Below, piece after piece: positions 17,874-27,310 of a DNA stretch of 64,000 nt. The position numbers and the translations under genes were made by a program. The notes beneath the pieces are model-generated. The model ran no database searches. It had not been told where the DNA came from and saw only the letters and a program-made list of their open reading frames with translations. Position 1 is the stretch's first letter; each line of letters opens with the position of its first letter. Source of the stretch: Bacillota bacterium (lineage in GTDB: Bacteria; Bacillota; Clostridia; Clostridiales; Clostridiaceae); NCBI GenBank assembly GCA_021781745.1, contig JAJXWH010000022.1, positions 1 to 64,000 of the forward strand, given 5' to 3'.

Positions 17874-17942
17874 TAAATATATCTCAACGAAATATAAACC
17901 ACTTTTTTAATGAATGATTCATTCTTCGTCGAGATATATTTA
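17874..17942. terminator. Long-armed hairpin after the ABC ATPase
   Basis: Two 18-base arms (17874-17891, 17925-17942) match at 17 positions. It lies between convergent genes (ABC ATPase and PilZ protein) and could end transcription from both sides. Another small GGCAG/CTGCC hairpin lies at 17833-17848. Confidence 0.5.
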
Positions 17943-17997
17943 TACTTTAAAATTATGTTTTTGTTATTTGTACGTAAATTCAGTTATGGAACTAGAT

Positions 17998-18348
17998 TTA
18001 TTTTAGATCTTGTAATATCTTTCTATACGCATCTTGTAAAGCAACAAACTGGCCGCCAACAACAAAGCCAAAATCATATAAGTTTACATGTCTAACTTTA
18101 ACAATTGCAGGAATAGTTACATTATTATACTTAAAAGCTATTTCCAGCATATCATTCTTCTTAAACTCCGTATCAGATATGAATCCTATACCAGAAATAG
18201 ATATCTCGATACCTTTAACTTCTAAATCTACCTTATTCAGATTTACGCTTTCAATCTTAAACTTATGATTATATTCGTGTCTATGATTTACTCTACGGTC
18301 TTTTTGAAATACTTGTTCTTTTCCGTTTAAGAAGCTATACCCTTTCAT
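17998..18348 (-). CDS. PilZ-domain c-di-GMP-binding protein
   Basis: A 116-residue single-domain PilZ protein. The c-di-GMP-binding arginines are present (RRVNHRHEY, about 18-26), and the second motif reads SISGIGF (about 50-56) in place of D/NxSxxG. Such proteins transmit c-di-GMP levels to motility or envelope targets. It stands alone, but five c-di-GMP turnover proteins are in this window (7524, 33083, 35277, 56114). The start codon lacks a clear RBS. Confidence 0.85.
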   Translation of the reverse strand: MKGYSFLNGKEQVFQKDRRVNHRHEYNHKFKIESVNLNKVDLEVKGIEISISGIGFISDTEFKKNDMLEIAFKYNNVTIPAIVKVRHVNLYDFGFVVGGQFVALQDAYRKILQDLK

Positions 18349-18524
18349 ATATTTTCACCCTTTCCTGCGGTTATTCATATTATTTTAATCTATATTTATA
18401 TTTTAACAGGATTTTAAGAAATATATAAGTACTTGTTTTTTTAAAGATGAAATTGTTTTCAATATTTTATAGTTAATTTATTAAATTTATCTTAATAGCT
18501 ATCCTTAATCTAGTGCTCCTTCTA

Positions 18525-19547
18525 TTAATTCAGTAAGTTTGTAAACCCCAATTCTAAAAATATATTTCTCATACCTTCTTCATTAATTTTTAACTTTAAT
18601 ACCTCTTCAGTTATATAATAAAGCTCTTTAATATCACATTTTATAGTCGCTAGCTGCTTACAAAGTAAAGCCGCATTTTTTCCTACCAATTTTATGTCTG
18701 ATTCTTCTATTAGCTTCAATAATGGAGAGCGGGTAATGCCAAGGCCTTTGAAAGTCTCTTTAATTTCTTTTTCAGAAGAATTTTCAATAAAATCATATAT
18801 TCCTTCTACAGTTTCAAATTCTCGTAGAAGAGGAATAACTGATTTTTCGCCTACCCCTTTTACTCCAGGTATATTATCTGAAGCATCTCCTTCAATTGCC
18901 TTTCTATCAATTATTTGGATTGGGCGCACACCATAAAATTGCTCTACATAATCAGAAGTATATTCAAAAACTCCATTTGGTATACTAAGCTGTTTCCTAT
19001 CTATTCCAAGTGTTTCATACATGTCAGAAAATTTTGAGGTTATCAGCCATACTCTTATATTCTCATCAATAAGCTGCAGACAGTCTTGGTCTTTAGTCCA
19101 TATAGTAACCCTCATATAATTTTGAAATTTTTTTGACAATGTTCCAATTATATCATCTGCTTCATATTCATTAAAAACAAATTGTTCAATACCCATCTCC
19201 TTCAAAACCTTTTGCGCCAGGGGAAATTGACTTCCAAGTTCATATCTAAACTCTTTTCTATGTCCCTTATAGTCTGAAAATAATTCTTTCCTAAAGGTAA
19301 ATTCCTTAGTACGGTCCCAAGCCACAGCTAAATGACTAGGTTTTTGATTTTTAATTACTTTAAGCATTGATGCCATCATCGTATAAACACCATTAGTAAA
19401 CTCTCCTTGAGAAGATTGCCGTATTTTAACTAGATATTTATCTTTTTCTTCATCAGTTTTTGCAAACTTATACTCCTTTGGCAGATTTCCAAAAAAACAG
19501 CAAGACAACAGTGATGAACCATCTATTAAAAGTAAATGCTTATGCAT
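18525..19547 (-). CDS. 5'-3' exonuclease (Pol I N-terminal/flap endonuclease family)
   Basis: A 340-residue stand-alone FEN-like nuclease. Acidic metal-site residues fall in LLIDGSSLL near the N-terminus, in NEYEADDIIG (about 152-161) and in IEGDASDNIPGVKGVGEKS (about 224-242), which also carries the helix-hairpin-helix. Probable role: removing RNA primers and flaps during replication or repair. No polymerase domain follows. RBS AAGGAG precedes ATG 19547. Confidence 0.9.
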   Translation of the reverse strand: MHKHLLLIDGSSLLSCCFFGNLPKEYKFAKTDEEKDKYLVKIRQSSQGEFTNGVYTMMASMLKVIKNQKPSHLAVAWDRTKEFTFRKELFSDYKGHRKEFRYELGSQFPLAQKVLKEMGIEQFVFNEYEADDIIGTLSKKFQNYMRVTIWTKDQDCLQLIDENIRVWLITSKFSDMYETLGIDRKQLSIPNGVFEYTSDYVEQFYGVRPIQIIDRKAIEGDASDNIPGVKGVGEKSVIPLLREFETVEGIYDFIENSSEKEIKETFKGLGITRSPLLKLIEESDIKLVGKNAALLCKQLATIKCDIKELYYITEEVLKLKINEEGMRNIFLELGFTNLLN

Positions 19548-19724
19548 ACTTACAACTCCTTATTCTTCAACTTCAAGTATATAATTTTTCACTTATATCT
19601 CATTTAAACTTAATTGCTCTAAATAATTTTACACCATATAATACAACTCTTAAATATTAAAACAATCTTTTGAATTAAGTATTTGCTATACTCTTTCCTT
19701 AATCTAAGTATATTTAACACAGAT

Positions 19725-19753
19725 TTGTAAATTTTTAACATATATGTTATAAT
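19725..19753 (+). promoter_or_regulatory. Sigma-A-type promoter of the 3D-domain gene
   Basis: TTGTAA (19725-19730) and TATAAT (19748-19753) are spaced by 17 bases, 44 bases before the ATG at 19797. Confidence 0.6.
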
Positions 19754-19796
19754 ATATTTACCATATTGTATAGTACTTACGAGGGAGAGTTGTTGA

Positions 19797-20348
19797 ATGC
19801 TAAAATTAAAGAGTATTATATGCTTATTAAGCATTATAACTTTATTTAATGATTATAATGTAAGCATCGTAACACCATTTAACACTTTAGCAACAGATGT
19901 TGTAAAAGATAATAGTATAAGAATGATAGGTGAAAATAAGCTAGGATTGAACGAAAATTTTATTGGTATTAAATGTGAAGAAATCAAGCAACAAGTAAAA
20001 GAAATTGAAGAAACGCCGAAAAAGAGTGAACCTGAATGGAAAGATTTCACACTCACATTTTACACATCTCTTGATTCAGAAAATAGCAGTGCAGGTCCAG
20101 TTACTTGCCAAGGCAAACCACTATCACCAGGTGGCGTAGCCAATAACGTAATGCCACTAAACACTAAAATATATTTAGAAAGTTATGGACAAGTTATTGT
20201 TAATGATAGAGGTTCTGATAAATATTTCGGAGTTGATAATAGATTAGATGTATTTATCGAGAGAGAACCCGGAGAAAGTGATAGACAGTATTTTAAAAGA
20301 GTAAACAACTTAGGCGTGCAGAAGGTTAAGGGGTATCTTATTAAATAA
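19797..20348 (+). CDS. Secreted 3D-domain protein, putative peptidoglycan enzyme
   Basis: A 183-residue protein with an N-terminal signal sequence (about 1-30), a charged linker, and a C-terminal 3D domain (about 88-165) named for three aspartates, seen here in IVNDRGSD, GVDN and RLDVF. The fold is related to the catalytic core of lytic transglycosylase MltA, and family members act in spore or cell-wall processes. Its last codons overlap the end of the convergent QueG-like gene by 8 bases. Confidence 0.82.
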   Translation: MLKLKSIICLLSIITLFNDYNVSIVTPFNTLATDVVKDNSIRMIGENKLGLNENFIGIKCEEIKQQVKEIEETPKKSEPEWKDFTLTFYTSLDSENSSAGPVTCQGKPLSPGGVANNVMPLNTKIYLESYGQVIVNDRGSDKYFGVDNRLDVFIEREPGESDRQYFKRVNNLGVQKVKGYLIK

Positions 20349-21366
20349 GTTGATGAATTGCCCACTCTGCCATTTCACGCACTTTTTCATGACTATCATT
20401 ACATGCTTCATGAATACTCTCTTTATACTTCTCTTTATAATTATTAACCATTGCATTTATAGCATTAACTTTCCATTTCCAAACATCATCCTTTGGTATA
20501 TACCAAAACTTTGGTTGCATTACATTTTGTAAAAAATCATAATCCATTTTAAGAATTTTTTCTAATGATATATTTTGGCTCAATTCTTCTAAAAACGGAA
20601 ATTCCTCGTTTCCTTCCCATCTATTCTTATTCATTGGGCATGCATCTTGGCAGGCATCACATCCGTATACCCAATCCCCAATTTCTTTTTTAAATTTCTC
20701 ATTTGGCATATCCCTTCCCATAAATGTAGTAATGCAGGATACACATGCAAAAGGATTCATAGTATAAGGTTCTGATAAAGCCTTGGAAGGGCAAGCTTTA
20801 AGGCACAAATTGCATTTTTCTGAACAAGGTTTTACTTTTGGTTCTTCAATTAATTCTAATTCTTTATCAATTACCCATGCTTCTAAAACTAACCATGAAC
20901 CATTTTCAGTATAAAAAAAATTGTTTCTTCTAATTACTCCTAATCCAGCTTTAAGTGCAGCCCATCGCATAGCAGTAACTCCAAATTTTCGTTCAGTTTC
21001 TGCTTTAACTCCAATTTCCTGCATATATCTCTCAAACTTTAAACTATCTTGAAAATCCTTAGAGTTCTTATCTACTCTGCTATCAAATAAATAAGTCTTT
21101 CCAATTATACCCTGCAAGTGCTCTGGAACATGATACTGTGCATATCTTCTTACACATACAACAATAGATTTAGCCCATGGATAAGTATTTTGTACTCGCG
21201 CAAAATTATAATAACGTTGATAAAAAGGTTTTGTAGCTGGTATTTTTTCAATTCTCTCATTAAGTTTTTCTTCATATTCATACATGTCAGATACTTTAAT
21301 GATTCCGCATTTCTCAAAGCCTAAATCTAGTGCTGCATTTTTTATTTGCAATGCTAATGAATTCAT
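20341..21366 (-). CDS. QueG-like double-4Fe-4S protein
   Basis: A 341-residue protein similar to epoxyqueuosine reductase. Two ferredoxin-type cysteine sets are visible: CNLCLKACPSKAL (about 185-197) and CDACQDACPMN (about 236-246), plus an extra pair CVSC near 210. The N-terminal half (GVTAMRWAALKAGLGVIRRN) matches the cobalamin-binding region of QueG. QueG makes the last step of queuosine synthesis; at 341 residues this is slightly short, so a paralogue with another substrate is possible. Confidence 0.7.
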   Translation of the reverse strand: MNSLALQIKNAALDLGFEKCGIIKVSDMYEYEEKLNERIEKIPATKPFYQRYYNFARVQNTYPWAKSIVVCVRRYAQYHVPEHLQGIIGKTYLFDSRVDKNSKDFQDSLKFERYMQEIGVKAETERKFGVTAMRWAALKAGLGVIRRNNFFYTENGSWLVLEAWVIDKELELIEEPKVKPCSEKCNLCLKACPSKALSEPYTMNPFACVSCITTFMGRDMPNEKFKKEIGDWVYGCDACQDACPMNKNRWEGNEEFPFLEELSQNISLEKILKMDYDFLQNVMQPKFWYIPKDDVWKWKVNAINAMVNNYKEKYKESIHEACNDSHEKVREMAEWAIHQLI

Positions 21367-21493
21367 TTGTTCAACATCCCTCTCAATATATTTTATTTAT
21401 TCCAATATTCAATTACATATCACACTTACATGTATATACATGTTTTTATTTATAATAACCCTTACTCTTAATTACGCCAAAATAAAACCTTTA

Positions 21494-21946
21494 TTAATCT
21501 ATATGCTTGTTAATACAATTTTGTATTTGTCCTAGAGTTTTTAAAAATTCTTCAAATTTTTCAGCACCAATCTCCTGCTCTATTAAAGATTGTACATTAC
21601 TCCATACTGGAATGGCTTCATTTAGTTTTTGTTCTCCGCTGTCACTTATTGATATGCATCTTTTTCTTGAATCATTATCATCTGTTCTTACCTTAACATA
21701 TCCCTTTTTTCTTAAGATTTCTATGTTTCTAGTTACTGTAGTTTGATCCATTAACATTTTCTCTGCTAATTCGCTTATTGCAATATTTTCATTTGCAGTT
21801 ATTTCTGCTAATAATGAAAATTGAGGTGCTGTTAGCCCAACAGTTTGAAAAATTTTATCAAAGTGCTGAGTAGTAACTCTAGTTGTCATACGTAGATTTC
21901 TGCAAACACAATTTCTTAATGGTTTTAGATGACTTAAATTAGACAT
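21494..21946 (-). CDS. MarR-family transcriptional regulator
   Basis: A 150-residue winged-helix regulator. ATG 21946 is chosen for the GGAGGAA upstream. The central HTH and wing are clear (ISELAEKMLMDQTTVTRNI, KGYVKV, DDNDSRKRCISI). MarR proteins bind inverted repeats as dimers and usually respond to phenolic or oxidative ligands. Two near-identical ATGTATATACATG-like palindromes lie in the flanks (about 21430 and 22060), candidate operators. Cys residues near the N-terminus (NCVCRN) could make it redox-sensitive (speculative). Confidence 0.87.
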   Translation of the reverse strand: MSNLSHLKPLRNCVCRNLRMTTRVTTQHFDKIFQTVGLTAPQFSLLAEITANENIAISELAEKMLMDQTTVTRNIEILRKKGYVKVRTDDNDSRKRCISISDSGEQKLNEAIPVWSNVQSLIEQEIGAEKFEEFLKTLGQIQNCINKHID

Positions 21947-22194
21947 AAATAATATTCCTCCGTCGAAGCTTTGAATATACATATAGTAATCTATAGCAAT
22001 TCTTATTGTCAAGGCACCTCTAAATCAGCTTTTAATAACCAACTCCATTAATTTTACATGCATATACATGTATTATGATAAAAATTTTTACTTGTCATCA
22101 AAAAATATAGATTTATAAATTTTATATGTATATGCATATATTATCATAGGAAATATTTATAGTCAATTAATTACTTTAAAGAAAATTAATAAAA

Positions 22195-22240
22195 GGATTT
22201 AAAGACCAATTACTTTATTTCTATGTTGTAATTGGTCTTT
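22195..22240 (-). terminator. Terminator after the M20 peptidase
   Basis: Perfect 13-bp stem (22201-22213 with 22228-22240), T-rich tail on the minus strand. Confidence 0.8.
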
Positions 22241-22247
22241 CCAAATA

Positions 22248-23438
22248 TTATTTATGATTTAAAAAATCTATTGCTGCTTGAAGCATTAGTGCAGTTCCCC
22301 TATATAAAACAGAATCATCCATCATATATTTTGAGTTATGTGCTGGATACACAATTCCATCCTCAAAAGCAGCTGGATTATATATTCTAAAATAACACCC
22401 CTGGACCTTTTCAAAGAAAAATCCTGCATCTTCTGCTCCCATATTATAATCATTAAGAATGTGTACTTCATCTTCATTTAGTATCTTTTTTGCTGACTTT
22501 ATAAACATATCAACCATATTTTTGTCATTTATAACTGCTGGACATCCGCCATAGAAATCTAATTCGAAATCTGCCCTCATCATTTTGGCTAAACCTGATA
22601 CAATTTCCTCAATTCTCTGCAATACAAATTTTCTTATTTCATTATCTGTATTTCTTACAGTTCCTTTTATTTCAACCATATCTGGAATAATATTATTGGA
22701 ACCTCTTCCTCCTTGGATACTGGCAAAACTTATTACTGTAGGTTTGGTCTGATCAACTTCTCTTGTTAATATATATTGAATATTGTTAACAATTAAGGTT
22801 GCCACAGATATAGGGTCAATACATAGATTTGGAGTAGATGCATGACCTCCCCTGCCTTTAATTTTTATATTAATTGGATCTTCTGCTGCGGACATACTTC
22901 CATATCTTACAAGAATATCACCATTTTTATATTCTCCAATCTTACTATCAACATGTAAAGCTAACATTGCATCTACCTTAGGATTTTCTAACACACCATC
23001 TTCAATCATAGCTAAAGCTCCACCTGGACCTAATTCTTCACTTGGCTGAAATATTAACTTAACTTTCCCACTAAGCTTATCTTCATTTTCTTTAAGTATT
23101 TTTGCTATGCCAAGTAATATTGCTGTATGCCCATCATGCCCACAAGCATGCATATTTTCATTTTCAGATCTAAATTCTAAATTTGTTTCTTCCTTTATTG
23201 CTAATGCATCCATATCAGCTCTAATTGCAATGGTCTTTCCATCTTTTTTTCCTAATACAGCGCTTATCCCAGAGTGGTTTTCATATGTAGTATATTCTAT
23301 ATTAAATTCATCTAATTTCTTTTTTACATATTCAAAGGTTTTAGGTAATATCATACCTATTTCAGGTATTTTATGAAGGTCTCTTCTCCATTTTATTATT
23401 TCACCGCTAAGTGCTTGAGCTTGTGCAAGTATATCCAT
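22248..23438 (-). CDS. M20 family amidohydrolase/aminoacylase
   Basis: A 396-residue peptidase M20D member (N-acyl-amino-acid amidohydrolase or IAA-amino-acid hydrolase type). Visible motifs: RADMDALAI (about 73-81), HACGHDGHTA (about 100-109), FQPSEELGPGG with the catalytic glutamates, and GAEDAGFF near the C-terminus. Removes acyl groups from amino acids in the cytoplasm. RBS GGAGGAA; ends in its own terminator, so a single-gene unit. Confidence 0.92.
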   Translation of the reverse strand: MDILAQAQALSGEIIKWRRDLHKIPEIGMILPKTFEYVKKKLDEFNIEYTTYENHSGISAVLGKKDGKTIAIRADMDALAIKEETNLEFRSENENMHACGHDGHTAILLGIAKILKENEDKLSGKVKLIFQPSEELGPGGALAMIEDGVLENPKVDAMLALHVDSKIGEYKNGDILVRYGSMSAAEDPINIKIKGRGGHASTPNLCIDPISVATLIVNNIQYILTREVDQTKPTVISFASIQGGRGSNNIIPDMVEIKGTVRNTDNEIRKFVLQRIEEIVSGLAKMMRADFELDFYGGCPAVINDKNMVDMFIKSAKKILNEDEVHILNDYNMGAEDAGFFFEKVQGCYFRIYNPAAFEDGIVYPAHNSKYMMDDSVLYRGTALMLQAAIDFLNHK

Positions 23439-23677
23439 CCTTATTATTCCTCCAAAAACTTTAATTAATATTTATTGTATAACAAAAGCTCTTTATTTTA
23501 CAAAAATATTTTAGTTATAATTTCTCCTAACAATGCGGCTACTGCTCCTTCGAATATATATCTTTAATCTGCCTGTAAATAGTACGTATTTATACTTCAA
23601 ATTTAATTATAAAAAGAATATTGAAGCCATGTTTGGATAATCTATTCTTATATTATTTTTTTGAAAGGAGAATTTTA

Positions 23678-23812
23678 ATGAATATAATCTTATTCAGGGT
23701 CTATGAAAATAGAATTTTCTTTCTTATGAAATTATTGAGCAGAAATGGATATTTAAATATCTCTAAAGGAGAGCTAGAAGATATTATGAAAAAGAAGTTT
23801 TATTCGATTTAA
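23678..23812 (+). CDS. Possible 44-residue protein
   Basis: ATG 23678 is preceded by GAAAGGAG at good spacing. The product (MNIILFRVYENRIFF start) is hydrophobic at its N-terminus and KKK-rich at the end. No family recognised; the RBS is the main support. Confidence 0.35.
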   Translation: MNIILFRVYENRIFFLMKLLSRNGYLNISKGELEDIMKKKFYSI

Positions 23813-23873
23813 TTTTGATGAGATTAGAAACTTAAATGAATTTATTTTGTGATTTTTATTTTTAAATAGAACT

Positions 23874-23908
23874 AAAGATAGGCCAAGTGCTTTACTTAGT
23901 CTATCTTT
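23874..23908. terminator. Hairpin after 23812
   Basis: AAAGATAG/CTATCTTT stem with inner AGT/ACT pairs, about 60 bases after the small ORF. Weak T tail. Confidence 0.45.
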
Positions 23909-24059
23909 ATTGGGAATTTTCAAAACTTTGTGCTTGAGTGTTTTGATCTATATTTATAGTATCATAGGTTCACACACAAATCTATTAAATTTAGCATTAT
24001 TATGAAATCTCACAAATTGTGAAGCTTATAATTGTATAGTTTATTAATGAAGAATACTT

Positions 24060-24506
24060 CTAATTACATGCATTCTTTATTAGATTCTTTTTATAGTCAT
24101 CGCAAAACTGAAAAAAACTACTTGGAAGATTCCTAAAGTTTTTATCTTCCTTTACCATGTAATCAGCAAAATCCTTTATTTTATCTATAAAAGCAACAAA
24201 ATTTATATTTTCATTATTTTCACCATGAAATTTAAAGTCAGGAACACTAATTCCACTTTCTTTCATCATAGATTTAAGCATAATGAAATAATTCGCTGGA
24301 GGAAATTGTTCTTCAGTTTCATATTTCTTACTTGTTTCAATAAAAGCATCATATGCTTTTTTTGTATTTATTATATTTTTATTCTTTGTTCTTAAATCCC
24401 TGTTATCTGGATCTTCTTTATTTTTCTCTATAGAGTTTGTCAAATTAAAAGTATTTTGAATATAATTTAAACCAATTTGCTTATCATAATTGTTTATAGT
24501 ATCCAT
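24060..24506 (-). CDS. Hypothetical protein, 148 residues
   Basis: Starts at ATG 24506 (MDTINNY), preceded by GGTGG. Soluble, charged, with an N-rich start and aromatic-rich end (SSFFQFCDDYKKN). I recognise no domain. It lies upstream of AT-rich sequence and is not clearly linked to any operon. Confidence 0.6.
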   Translation of the reverse strand: MDTINNYDKQIGLNYIQNTFNLTNSIEKNKEDPDNRDLRTKNKNIINTKKAYDAFIETSKKYETEEQFPPANYFIMLKSMMKESGISVPDFKFHGENNENINFVAFIDKIKDFADYMVKEDKNFRNLPSSFFQFCDDYKKNLIKNACN

Positions 24507-24699
24507 ATTATCCACCATACCTAACCTATAATAAATATATTTGTTGCTAAAAAAAATTCTTAATATACTTATTATAAAGATAATTTGTAATATGACGGTT
24601 AAAAGTATGTAAAAATATCCTGTATTATTTATATATATGTCGGCTTATTGCATAATAGAGTATAGGTTATTTCAATTTAAAATTTCCAAATTATCTTAA

Positions 24700-25269
24700 T
24701 TATAGCATTCTTCCATCAGGACCTAATGTATAGCCTCCAATTGTGGTACTAGACAACATAGCTCCTGTATTATCTAATTAATACCAACTACCAGAATTAT
24801 CTTTTATCCAACCTGTTTGCATTGCACCATTAGTAGAACAGGTTTGTGGTTCAATGCAGAAGTAAGGCTTATTTTTAGGTGTATAGGCCACAGTATGTGT
24901 GAAATCAGGGGTGTATAATAAATTTAATCTTAATTTTAAGGTTGTATAATCAATATATGAATTTTTTCCTGGAAGAAAACCATTATAAACATCATCAAGA
25001 TCCACAGAACCTACTGGAACAGATATGAATGTGCCATTTTCCCCTGATAATTTCGTAAAATATGGGTGAAGAGCAAAGCCAAAAGGCATTTCCTTATTAT
25101 CTCTATTTTCCACTTTATAGGTTACAGAAAGGCCTTCCTTATTACTTCCATCATAAAAAATGGTATCTAAAAGACATGCATCAACTATATCTCCTAAAAC
25201 TTTATAGTTATTATTATTAATTTGAAAATGGAATTTGAAAAGCAGTATAATATCTATACTTGAGTGCAA
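24700..25269 (-). pseudogene. Chimeric remnant: mutarotase fragment joined to cell-wall-binding repeat
   Basis: Reading from 25269, about 145 residues match the middle and C-terminal part of an aldose 1-epimerase/galactose mutarotase (GFALHPYF, then FCIEPQTCSTN). The frame then passes directly into a choline-binding-type repeat (GAMQTGWIKDNSGSWY), meets an in-frame TAA where a Tyr codon is expected (24778-24780), and continues readable (LDNTGAML to LGPDGRML) to a stop at 24700. Two unrelated gene ends were joined and then inactivated; the mutarotase start is missing. Confidence 0.75.
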
Positions 25270-25298
25270 CTCGTCCCTCTAAAAGTTATATCTATATT

Positions 25299-25766
25299 CT
25301 AACTAAAGTATTTCATGCTAGTCTTCTTCAATTCTTTTGTACTGTATAAAATTTTATAATCCTTAGCCCCTATAGCAATAGCTATCCCCTCAATAATTTT
25401 ATTACAGCTTTCTCTATCTTTTTCATGAATCATTGTATAAAGATTATAATCCCAAGAGTCGCAAGGCTTTCTTTCATAACAATGACTTATCTCATTAATG
25501 GAAGCCATATATCTTCCTACTTTATCTAAATCCTTATAATCAATTTTCCATACTACCATAGCATTGGCATTAAAGCCGGCTCTTCTATGAAATAGTATGG
25601 CACCAATTCTTTTTAAGATCCCACATTTATTATAAGCTTTCACCTTATCTATAAGCTCATCTTCATTCATATTGAGTTCATCTGCGATTTCTTTATATGG
25701 AGTAGCTGTTATAGAAATATCCTCTTGCAGCCTGCGAATTATTTTCTTATCTAAATTCTGGATCAT
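25299..25766 (-). CDS. ahbB: Siroheme decarboxylase subunit beta (AhbB/NirL-like)
   Basis: A 155-residue Lrp/AsnC-like protein: N-terminal HTH-like domain (KEIADELNMNEDELIDKVKAY) and C-terminal ferredoxin-like domain with HCYERKPCDSWDYNLY. I place the start at the second ATG (25766) since GGAG is 8 bases upstream of it but touches the first. It overlaps ahbA by 20 bases. With AhbA it decarboxylates siroheme to 12,18-didecarboxysiroheme in the alternative heme pathway. Confidence 0.83.
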   Translation of the reverse strand: MIQNLDKKIIRRLQEDISITATPYKEIADELNMNEDELIDKVKAYNKCGILKRIGAILFHRRAGFNANAMVVWKIDYKDLDKVGRYMASINEISHCYERKPCDSWDYNLYTMIHEKDRESCNKIIEGIAIAIGAKDYKILYSTKELKKTSMKYFS

Positions 25767-26226
25767 TTTTTTCATCTCCTTGAAAATTTAAAGCTACCTT
25801 AACTTTAAATAGTTTTATAGATGGTAGACTTATAATGTCATTTAAATCTGTCTTTTCCTTAATTTCCCTAAGAATATTATTTAAATTCTCCTCAGAATGT
25901 GTTATAACTGTAAACCACATATTGTATTCATCTTCTCTTATATAATTATGTGTCACTTCATCATAACTATTTATCCAAGCTGCAACTTCATCAATTTTAT
26001 TTTCAGGAACTTTAGCTGCACAAAGGGTACTTGTATATCCAATTTTTTTCGAATTAAAAATACCGCCTATTCTTCTTATTATTCCTTCATCTTTTAACTT
26101 TTTTATTCTTTTTAGAACTTCATTTTCCGTAAGCAGCAACTTTTCACCTAATATCTTAAAAGGTCTTTTATCTATTGGTATCTCATTTTGCATCAAATTA
26201 AGCAATTTTTTATCAAGTATATCCAT
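25747..26226 (-). CDS. ahbA: Siroheme decarboxylase subunit alpha (AhbA/NirD-like)
   Basis: 159 residues from ATG 26226 (MDILDKKLLNLMQNE), supported by GGAGGAG; the longer open frame to 26367 runs inside nirJ2. Domain plan is as in AhbB: HTH-like half (LTENEVLKRIKKLKDEGIIRR) then a ferredoxin-like half with HNYIREDEYNMWFT, the substrate-binding region of the family. Forms the heterodimer with AhbB; cytoplasmic. Confidence 0.85.
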   Translation of the reverse strand: MDILDKKLLNLMQNEIPIDKRPFKILGEKLLLTENEVLKRIKKLKDEGIIRRIGGIFNSKKIGYTSTLCAAKVPENKIDEVAAWINSYDEVTHNYIREDEYNMWFTVITHSEENLNNILREIKEKTDLNDIISLPSIKLFKVKVALNFQGDEKNDPEFR

Positions 26227-26248
26227 AAAAACTCCTCCATAAATACAG

Positions 26249-27232
26249 CTAATTGTTAAAAATACATATTCTATCAGATGACATATAGTCCCCATCATTG
26301 TAATATGCTGCTCTTGCCCTACATCCTCCACAATTCTTCTTTGATTTACAACTATTGCAGATTCCATTGTATTCTTGAGTTCTTAAATTATTAAACAATT
26401 CACTGCTTTTCCATATTTCATCAAAAGGTTTTTCTTTAACATTGCCAGCTGTTTCTGTTAAATAAGCACATGCCTGCACATCTCCCATAGGATTGATAAT
26501 GCAATAACTAGTTCCTGCAATACATCCACGTTTAAATCGACTATCTATGCCTAAATTTTCTGCTATTCTAACGAATTGAGGTGCACAAGTTGGTTTTATT
26601 TCTATATTAACTTCATTTTGCTTTTTCATTATTGAAGTTAGTAATTCTTCATATTTTTTCGGGCTTAATAGTTCATCAGATATATTTTTTCCCCTTCCAG
26701 TTGGCACAAGAAAGAATATGTGATGAGCTGCTGCACCCATAGCCACAGAAAAGTCAGTAAGACTAATTACTTCATCTTTGTTCCAATCCATTACTGTTGT
26801 GTGCACTTGAAATCTAATACCTAAATCTCTGCAATTTTTCATGGCCAAAATGGTATCTCTAAAAGCCTTCTCATTTCCTCTAAAAGAATTATGTTTTGAA
26901 GCATCAAGACTATCCAGACTTATTCCAACAGCTGAAATACCTGCATCTTTTAGCTTTTGGGCCATTTTTTCAGATATAAGAGTGCCATTGGTTCCAAGCA
27001 CAGGCCTAAGTCCTGCTTTGGATGCATAATTTATTAGCTCAAATATATCTGCTCTCATTAATGGCTCTCCACCAGAAAATATCATTATTTTAAAGTTTGC
27101 CTTTACAATTTGATCTATTAGCATTTTTGCTTCTTTTGTAGTTAATTCGCCTTTAAGTTCCATACCAGAATCTCTATAGCAGTGACTACATTTTAAATTA
27201 CATCTATTTGTAGTATTCCAGGATATTATCAT
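26249..27232 (-). CDS. nirJ2: Radical SAM protein NirJ2-like (heme maturation)
   Basis: A 327-residue radical SAM enzyme. The 4Fe-4S motif CNLKCSHC is at about 12-19; a C-terminal SPASM-like set (CIAGTSYC, CNSCKSKKNCGGC) would hold auxiliary clusters. The opening MIISWNTTNRCN is typical of NirJ2. By position and family it should carry out a late step from didecarboxysiroheme toward heme (AhbC or AhbD role), but which of the pair does which is not visible. Stop is 22 bases before ahbA. Confidence 0.82.
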   Translation of the reverse strand: MIISWNTTNRCNLKCSHCYRDSGMELKGELTTKEAKMLIDQIVKANFKIMIFSGGEPLMRADIFELINYASKAGLRPVLGTNGTLISEKMAQKLKDAGISAVGISLDSLDASKHNSFRGNEKAFRDTILAMKNCRDLGIRFQVHTTVMDWNKDEVISLTDFSVAMGAAAHHIFFLVPTGRGKNISDELLSPKKYEELLTSIMKKQNEVNIEIKPTCAPQFVRIAENLGIDSRFKRGCIAGTSYCIINPMGDVQACAYLTETAGNVKEKPFDEIWKSSELFNNLRTQEYNGICNSCKSKKNCGGCRARAAYYNDGDYMSSDRICIFNN

Positions 27233-27310
27233 TTATTTCACTCACCTTTTTACAAATAATTTTTTGTTCTAAAATAAATCCCATAATTAATAATTAGATT
27301 TTGTAAATTA

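Noticed and set aside
17910-18095. Plus-strand 61-codon frame after the ABC ATPase
   Set aside because: Starts inside the hairpin 17874-17942 and overlaps the end of the PilZ gene; not a permease remnant.
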